Shown: positions 6,155-10,578 of the stretch, in pieces
How the letters are laid out: every line of letters starts with the position of its first letter
How positions within the stretch are numbered: the stretch's first letter is position 1
Assembly: GCA_022776785.1 (NCBI GenBank)
Contig: JALFHA010000208.1
Span: 1-10,578 of the forward strand
Direction: 5' to 3'
DNA from: Clostridiales bacterium
GTDB lineage: Bacteria; Bacillota; Clostridia; Christensenellales; Aristaeellaceae
Length of the DNA stretch: 10,578 nt
Notes under the pieces: model-generated
The model's database searches: none
Told to the model about the DNA's origin: nothing
The model's input: the letters and a program-made list of their open reading frames with translations, nothing else
Program-made: the position numbers and the translations under genes

Positions 6155-6303
6155 GTCAGGCCTCGCTCCGCTCCCTGACTGCTTTGTAAAATGCATTGTC
6201 CATGAGAAAATCGTTGGGCTGCCGCCCAAGCCCGCTTGGGGCGCCGCCCCAAACCCCGCAAGGGATTTCATCCCTTGACCCTTCTTCACTCCGCGCAATC
6301 CTC
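6155..6303. repeat. Intergenic palindromic repeat element between phnD and phnC
   Basis: This explains most of the 318-bp gene-free gap 6027-6344. Successive hairpins: GTCAGG/CCTGAC (6155-6160, 6174-6179); TTGGGC/GCCCAA (6214-6219, 6224-6229, loop TGCC); TTGGGGC/GCCCCAA (6236-6242, 6246-6252); CAAGGGA/TCCCTTG (6259-6265, 6271-6277, loop TTTCA). The second and fourth correspond to the two hairpins of the end repeat (1-117 and 10462-10578), with the same loops and compensating stem changes, and a similar CTTCTTC(A/G)CT tail follows. The third hairpin is extra. No gene is visible here. Confidence 0.8.
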
Positions 6304-6328
6304 ATTGTTAGTCCAAAAAAATCAATGC

Positions 6329-6334
6329 AAAGGA
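6329..6334 (+). promoter_or_regulatory. Ribosome binding site that decides the phnC start
   Basis: AAAGGA lies 10 nt before a TTG at 6345 but only 1 nt before the upstream in-frame GTG at 6336. The TTG start also yields MIEFKHVSKTYPNG, the usual N-terminus of PhnC. No clear promoter is visible between the repeat element and this site. Confidence 0.7.
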
Positions 6335-6344
6335 TGTGTCCCCT

Positions 6345-7106
6345 TTGATCGAATTCAAGCATGTCTCCAAGACGTATCCCAACGGCGTCAAGGGCCTCAA
6401 GGACGTCAACCTCCAGTTCGAGCAGGGCGAGTTCGTCGCCATCATCGGCCTGTCCGGCGCGGGCAAGTCCACGCTCATTCGCACCATCAACCGCATGATC
6501 GACATCACCGAGGGCGAGCTCGTCGTGGATGGCACGGACGTCATGAAGCTCTCCGGCAAGGCGCTGCGCCGCTTCCGCCGCAAGATCGGCATGATCTTCC
6601 AGTCCTTCAACCTCGTCACGCGCTCCACCGCGCTCAAGAACGTGCTCACCTCCATGGTGCCGGACATGAGTTTCCTGCGCGTGCTGCTGGGCCTGTTCAC
6701 CAAGGAGCAGAAGCTCGCCGCCCTCGCAGCACTTGACAAGGTGGGCATCCTTGACAAAGCGTACATCCGCTGCGATCAGCTCTCCGGCGGCCAGCAGCAG
6801 CGCGTGGCGCTGGCCCGCACGCTCAACCAGAATCCCTCCATCATCCTCGCCGATGAGCCCGTCGCCGCGCTCGACCCAGTCACGGCCCATCAGGTCATGG
6901 CGGACTTCAAGCGCATCAACGAGGAGATGGGCATCACCATCCTCATCAACATCCACCACGTCGATCTGGCGCTGGGCTACGCGCAGCGCGTGGTCGGCAT
7001 CCGCGCGGGCGAGATCGTCTATGACGGCCCCTCCAGCGAGGTCACGCAGGAGATTCTCGACAGCATCTACAACGGCTCCGCCGTCCCGCAGGCCGGCGGC
7101 AACTGA
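6345..7106 (+). CDS. phnC: PhnC-type ABC transporter ATPase (253 aa)
   Basis: The cytoplasmic ATPase that powers the importer, docking on the two PhnE permeases. The TTG start at 6345 is chosen for its ribosome site and its match to the family N-terminus. Motifs: Walker A GLSGAGKST (35-43), Q-loop Q86 in MIFQSFNL, signature LSGGQQQR (146-153), Walker B SIILADEP (165-172), D-loop AALDP, switch histidine H204 in NIHHVDLA. Full family length with all catalytic residues. It is followed after 14 bp by phnE, and the four genes from here to 10363 form a tight run. Expression may come from read-through of the terminator at 6039-6072 or from a promoter I cannot see. Confidence 0.95.
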   Translation: MIEFKHVSKTYPNGVKGLKDVNLQFEQGEFVAIIGLSGAGKSTLIRTINRMIDITEGELVVDGTDVMKLSGKALRRFRRKIGMIFQSFNLVTRSTALKNVLTSMVPDMSFLRVLLGLFTKEQKLAALAALDKVGILDKAYIRCDQLSGGQQQRVALARTLNQNPSIILADEPVAALDPVTAHQVMADFKRINEEMGITILINIHHVDLALGYAQRVVGIRAGEIVYDGPSSEVTQEILDSIYNGSAVPQAGGN

Positions 7107-7120
7107 GGAGGGCGCGCATC

Positions 7121-7972
7121 ATGAAAAAAACTGCCGCCGCCGAGCCGCGCACACCGCTGTTCGACCGCATCTTCAAGCCCGAGCAGATCACGCTGCCAAA
7201 CGGGCACACCGTCAACCGCCCTCGCTCGCGCACGCCGCTCATCGCAGCCATCGTGCTCTTCGCGCTGGCGCTGTCCGTCCGGGTGACGGGCTTTGACCTG
7301 TCCATCATCTTCCGGCGCGCCAACCAGCTCACCAAAATCCTCGGCCAGATCTTTCAGCCCGATCCCGCTTTCTTTGAGAAGGTCGTCTCCCCGCTGTTTG
7401 ACACCATCAAGATGAGCATCCTCGGCTCGGTCATCGGCTGCCTGCTCGCGCTGCCCTACGCCGTCGCCGCCTCCGCCAACATCAACCGCAACAAGCCGCT
7501 GCTGGCCGCGCTGCGCTTCGTGCTCAACATCGTGCGCACGCTGCCCACGCTGGTGATCGCCAGCATCTGCGCGCTGGTCTTCGGCCTGGGCACGTTCGCC
7601 GGTACGGTCGCTATTGTCGTGTTCACCTTCGGCGTCGTCACCAAGATGCTCTATGAGTCCATCGAGACGGTCAACATGGGCGCGTTTGAGGCGCTCGAAT
7701 CCGCCGGCGCCAACAAGTTTCAGGCCTTCTGGAGCGCCGTGTTCCCGCAGGTGCTGCCCACCTACCTCTCCCACTGCCTGTACAGCTTTGAGATGAACGT
7801 GCGCGCCGCGTCGATCCTCGGCTACGTCGGCGCGGGCGGACTGGGCATCCTCATCGACGAGCGCATCGGCTGGCGCGACTACAACGGACTGGGCACCGTG
7901 CTGCTGACGCTGTTCATCGCCGTGTTCGTCATCGAGAACCTGAGCCAGTTCCTGCGCAGCAAGCTCAGCTAA
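7121..7972 (+). CDS. phnE: PhnE-type ABC transporter permease, first copy (283 aa)
   Basis: Integral membrane permease of the phosphonate-type importer. Start: ATG at 7121 with AGGAGG at 7106-7111, overlapping the phnC stop. A hydrophilic N-terminal tail of about 38 residues precedes the first TM helix (about 39-53); further TM segments lie near 96-118, 129-155, 158-174, 228-246 and 256-274. The cytoplasmic EAA loop that contacts the ATPase is clear: E-ALESAGANKF...VFPQVLP (190-213). The C-terminal half carries the family's SILGYVGAGGLGILI (231-245). Only 13 bp separate it from the second permease, with which it probably forms a heterodimeric channel. Confidence 0.93.
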   Translation: MKKTAAAEPRTPLFDRIFKPEQITLPNGHTVNRPRSRTPLIAAIVLFALALSVRVTGFDLSIIFRRANQLTKILGQIFQPDPAFFEKVVSPLFDTIKMSILGSVIGCLLALPYAVAASANINRNKPLLAALRFVLNIVRTLPTLVIASICALVFGLGTFAGTVAIVVFTFGVVTKMLYESIETVNMGAFEALESAGANKFQAFWSAVFPQVLPTYLSHCLYSFEMNVRAASILGYVGAGGLGILIDERIGWRDYNGLGTVLLTLFIAVFVIENLSQFLRSKLS

Positions 7973-7985
7973 GGGAGGGAAAACC

Positions 7986-8804
7986 ATGCAATACGCTGAC
8001 AACATCCTGCAAAAATACGAATCCCGCCCGCGCAAGTGGTGGCTCTACACGCTGGTGACGCTCATCCTTGCGCTGCTGCTGACCTGGTCCGGCTCGAGCA
8101 TCACCTTCAAGGGCCTCGCGGCCAAGGGCTCTGAGGTCGCCAAGGGCATCTTCTGGGGCCTCGTCAAGCCGGACATGAATATGCTGCTGACGACCTCCAC
8201 CGACGGCGTGCCCTACCTGCTGATGGAGACGGTCTGCATCGCCATCCTCGGCACGGTCGTGGGCGGCATCCTCGCGCTGCCCATCAGCTTCCTTGCCAGC
8301 CCGAAGATCATGCCCAAGCCTGTGGCCTTCGTCTTCAATGCGCTGATTCTGCTCATCCGCACGCTTCCCTCCATCGTCTGGGCGCTCATCTGGATCCGCG
8401 TGACCGGCCCCGGCGCGTTCTGCGGCGTCATCACGCAGAGCATTTGCTCCATCGGCATGATCTCCAAGATGTACATGACGGCCATCGCCGATCTGGACAC
8501 GAGCATTCTCGAGTCGCTGGACGCGGCGGGCTGCTCGGCGTTCCAGAAGGTGCGCTACGGCATCATCCCGCAGCTCACGCCGAACATCATCTCCACCGTC
8601 ATCTATCGCTTTGACATCAACATCAAGGACGCCACCACGCTGGGCATCGTCGGAGCGGGCGGCATCGGCGCGGCGCTGATCCAGTGCATCAACTCCCGCC
8701 GCTGGACGATGGTGGGCTCCTTCATCCTCGCGATGATCATCCTGATGCTCGTCATCGAGTTCGCCTCCACGCGCATCCGCGCGAAGCTGGCAAGGGGACA
8801 GTAA
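7986..8804 (+). CDS. phnE: PhnE-type ABC transporter permease, second copy (272 aa)
   Basis: A second, diverged PhnE permease. Start: ATG at 7986 with GGGAGGGA just upstream (7973-7980). TM helix about 18-34, then a loop to residue 75, then TM segments near 79-104, 113-138, 144-160, 216-234 and 242-260. EAA loop: ESLDAAGCSAFQKV...IIPQLTP (176-199). The matching C-terminal block is TLGIVGAGGIGAALI (218-232). Two different permeases in tandem are common in phosphonate and phosphite transport operons and point to a heterodimer. The stop lies 2 bp before the next gene's ATG, so translation is probably coupled. Confidence 0.93.
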   Translation: MQYADNILQKYESRPRKWWLYTLVTLILALLLTWSGSSITFKGLAAKGSEVAKGIFWGLVKPDMNMLLTTSTDGVPYLLMETVCIAILGTVVGGILALPISFLASPKIMPKPVAFVFNALILLIRTLPSIVWALIWIRVTGPGAFCGVITQSICSIGMISKMYMTAIADLDTSILESLDAAGCSAFQKVRYGIIPQLTPNIISTVIYRFDINIKDATTLGIVGAGGIGAALIQCINSRRWTMVGSFILAMIILMLVIEFASTRIRAKLARGQ

Positions 8805-8806
8805 CC

Positions 8807-10363
8807 ATGAGCAAGACGCTGACAATCCGCTATACCTCCGACACGCACGGCTACCTCTTCCCCACCAGCTACGCCGACCGGCAGGACAGGCCGATGGGCC
8901 TGATGAAGCTGGCAAGCGAATTCCCGCACGACGGCAATACGCTCATCATCGACGGCGGCGACACGATTCAGGGCTCGCCGATGACGAACCTCTACCACCG
9001 CCTGTCGGCCGGGGAGCAGCACGCCTGCCTTGCCAGTGATGAACGCGGCACGAATCCGTTCGCCGCGATGATGAATCTGGCGGGCTATCAGTTCGTGACG
9101 CTGGGCAACCACGACTTCAACAACGGCGTGGACGCGCTGCACGACTACCTCTCGCAGCTCGACGCGCTGTGCCTATGCTGCAACATCCGCGACAGAGAGG
9201 GACGCCTGCCCATCGCGCCCTACGCGGTGCATCAGCTGGAGAACGGCCTGCGCGTGGGGCTCGTCGGCGCGTGCACGCACTACGTCACCCGCTGGGAAAA
9301 CCCGGCGACGACGGCGAAGCTCATCATCGAGGAGCCCGTCAGCGCGTGCGCGCAGGCGCTCCATGCGCTGCGCGGGCAGTGCGACGTGACCGTGCTCATC
9401 TATCACGGCGGCTTTGAGTGCGACCTTGAGACGGGCCGCCTGCTGACCGACAGCACGGAGAATCAGGCGTGCCGCATCTGCCGCGAGCTGGACTTTGACC
9501 TCGTGCTCACCGGTCATCAGCACATTCCCGTGGCCGGGCAGCAGTTTGCAAACAGCTTTGTCGTACAGCCGGGCTACCGCGCGCCGCACTGCTGCGCCGT
9601 GACCGTGACCGTGGAGGAGGACGGCCGCAAGCGCTTTGAGAGCGCGCTGCTGCCCGCACAGTGCGAGCCGCTTGCAGCGGCCGCTGCGCTGCTTGCCCCG
9701 CTCGAGGAGCGGGTGCAGCGCTGGCTCGATACGCCCGCCGGGCGGCTCGACCACGCGCTCGACGCAGGCAACCACCTCGACAAGGCCCTGCACGGCAGCG
9801 ACCTGATGAACTTCATCAACACCGTGGAGCTGGAGCTCTCAGGCGCTCAGGTCGCCACCTGCGCCCCGGCCAACGAGCTCAAGGGACTGCCCGAAAGCGT
9901 CACCATCCGCGACGTGGTCTCCACCTACATCTATTCCAACACGCTCGTCGTGCTGGAGCTGACGGGCCGCACTCTGCGCCGCTACATCGAGCGCTCCGCG
10001 GCGTATTTCGACCACGACGCGCAGGGAAACGTCTGCATCTCCGACGAGTTCCTGCGCCCGAAGGTGCAGCACTACAATTACGATTACTTCTCCGGCATCG
10101 ACTATGTGATCGATACCCGCCGCCCCGTCGGCCAGCGCGCGACGAGCATCCGCCTTAGCGGCCATGAGGTTGCCGATGACGAGCCCGTCTCCGTCTGCGT
10201 GAGCAGCTACCGCGTCTGCGGCACGGGCGGCTACGACATGCTGACCGGCCAGAAGGTGCTGCGCGACGTGCAGGTGGACGTGGCCGACGCGATCATCGAC
10301 TACATCACGCACCACCCGAGCATCGTCGTCGATACGCACAGGTACTGCACCGTGCTCACTTAA
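8807..10363 (+). CDS. Cytosolic 2',3'-cyclic-nucleotide phosphodiesterase/5'-nucleotidase-like enzyme (518 aa)
   Basis: A two-domain metallophosphoesterase. Start: ATG at 8807, 2 bp after the permease stop, with AAGGGG 9 nt upstream. There is no signal peptide, so it should be cytoplasmic, unlike UshA or CpdB of enteric bacteria. N-terminal calcineurin-like domain with the full metal set: D12 and H14 (SDTHG), D52 (GGDTIQGSP), N101-H102 (GNHDF), H200 (IYHGG), H237 and H239 (TGHQH). The C-terminal 5'-nucleotidase domain (about 310-500) is of CpdB/YfkN type: TIRDVVSTYIYSNTLVVLEL is read in two blocks (366-385), then YNYDYFSGIDYVID (423-436), PVGQRATSI, and YRVCGTGGYDML (468-479), the region that stacks on the base. 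It is cysteine-rich (18 Cys). In this operon it probably removes phosphate from an imported phosphoester. Actual substrate unknown. Confidence 0.88.
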   Translation: MSKTLTIRYTSDTHGYLFPTSYADRQDRPMGLMKLASEFPHDGNTLIIDGGDTIQGSPMTNLYHRLSAGEQHACLASDERGTNPFAAMMNLAGYQFVTLGNHDFNNGVDALHDYLSQLDALCLCCNIRDREGRLPIAPYAVHQLENGLRVGLVGACTHYVTRWENPATTAKLIIEEPVSACAQALHALRGQCDVTVLIYHGGFECDLETGRLLTDSTENQACRICRELDFDLVLTGHQHIPVAGQQFANSFVVQPGYRAPHCCAVTVTVEEDGRKRFESALLPAQCEPLAAAAALLAPLEERVQRWLDTPAGRLDHALDAGNHLDKALHGSDLMNFINTVELELSGAQVATCAPANELKGLPESVTIRDVVSTYIYSNTLVVLELTGRTLRRYIERSAAYFDHDAQGNVCISDEFLRPKVQHYNYDYFSGIDYVIDTRRPVGQRATSIRLSGHEVADDEPVSVCVSSYRVCGTGGYDMLTGQKVLRDVQVDVADAIIDYITHHPSIVVDTHRYCTVLT

Positions 10364-10371
10364 CCGGCATC

Positions 10372-10404
10372 AAAACCGGCATGATGCCGGTTTTATACTA
10401 TTTT
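10372..10404 (+). terminator. Terminator of the phnC-phnE-phnE-phosphoesterase operon
   Basis: AAAACCGGCA (10372-10381) and TGCCGGTTTT (10385-10394) form a 10-bp stem with a 3-nt loop; a T-rich tail (ATACTATTTT) follows. It begins 8 bases after the phosphoesterase stop. The stem's own A and T ends supply the U tract, so it could also act on the minus strand. Confidence 0.8.
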
Positions 10405-10461
10405 GCGGCTAAAATCTAGCTTTGCAGAATCAGCCCCGTTTCAATCGTAGGATGCTTCGTA

Positions 10462-10578
10462 TCCTGCTCTGAAACTGCTTTTTCTTTTGAACAATAAGGG
10501 AACATTGGGCTGCCGCCCAAACCTGCTTGAGGGATTTCATCCCTCAAACTCCCTTCTTCGCTTCGCGCTTATATTCGA
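10462..10578. repeat. Terminal direct repeat with palindromic hairpins (right copy)
   Basis: This is an exact copy of 1-117 in the same orientation, with the same two hairpins (stems at 10505-10520 and 10527-10547). It lies downstream of the operon terminator. The 67 bases between the terminator tail and this copy hold nothing I recognise. Confidence 0.9.

Noticed and set aside
6336..6344. GTG at 6336 as the phnC start
   Set aside because: The AAAGGA box would be 1 nt away; TTG at 6345 has proper spacing and gives the family N-terminus.
1..10578. The whole window as a small plasmid
   Set aside because: Despite identical ends there is no replication initiator, partition, mobilisation or toxin-antitoxin gene, and the genes are typical chromosomal ones.

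Overview
The window looks like chromosomal DNA from a GC-rich, low-oxygen Firmicute of the class Clostridia, of the gut Oscillospirales/Christensenellales kind. This is an inference from Gram-positive promoters with near-consensus -35/-10 boxes, strong GGAGG-type ribosome binding sites, GC-rich coding sequence with strong G/C bias at third positions, more AT-rich spacers, and the protein types. I cannot name the species. Nine protein genes are supported. There are no RNA genes, CRISPR arrays, transposases or replication genes.

Left part (1-4086). Two minus-strand genes encode small exported proteins. The first has 177 residues and resembles the FMN-binding-domain-like secreted proteins of clostridia. 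The second has 270 residues and consists of two ~114-residue copies of an FMN-binding-like domain. Diverging from them is a two-component system: an OmpR-type response regulator and a membrane sensor histidine kinase that overlap by ATGA and end in a bidirectional terminator. The two exported-protein genes share a 25-bp upstream element (20/25 identical, at the same distance from a TAWACT hexamer), so they may be one regulon, perhaps run by the neighbouring two-component system.

Middle (4090-4980). A YczE-type integral membrane protein is encoded on the minus strand, convergent with the kinase and divergent from the transporter genes, under its own near-consensus promoter.

Right part (4983-10394). 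A PhnD-type binding protein is followed by a strong terminator and a palindromic repeat. Next comes a tight block of phnC (ATPase), two phnE permeases and a cytosolic 2',3'-cyclic-nucleotide phosphodiesterase/5'-nucleotidase-like enzyme. Together they look like an importer for a phosphonate, phosphite or organophosphate coupled to intracellular dephosphorylation. No C-P lyase or other phosphonate-degrading enzyme is present, which makes a phosphoester or nucleotide-like substrate worth considering.

The first 117 bases are identical to the last 117, in the same orientation. A related but diverged palindromic element lies between phnD and phnC. The end repeat therefore either closes a ~10.46-kb circle or, more likely, marks two copies of a dispersed palindromic repeat family at which an assembly graph was cut.
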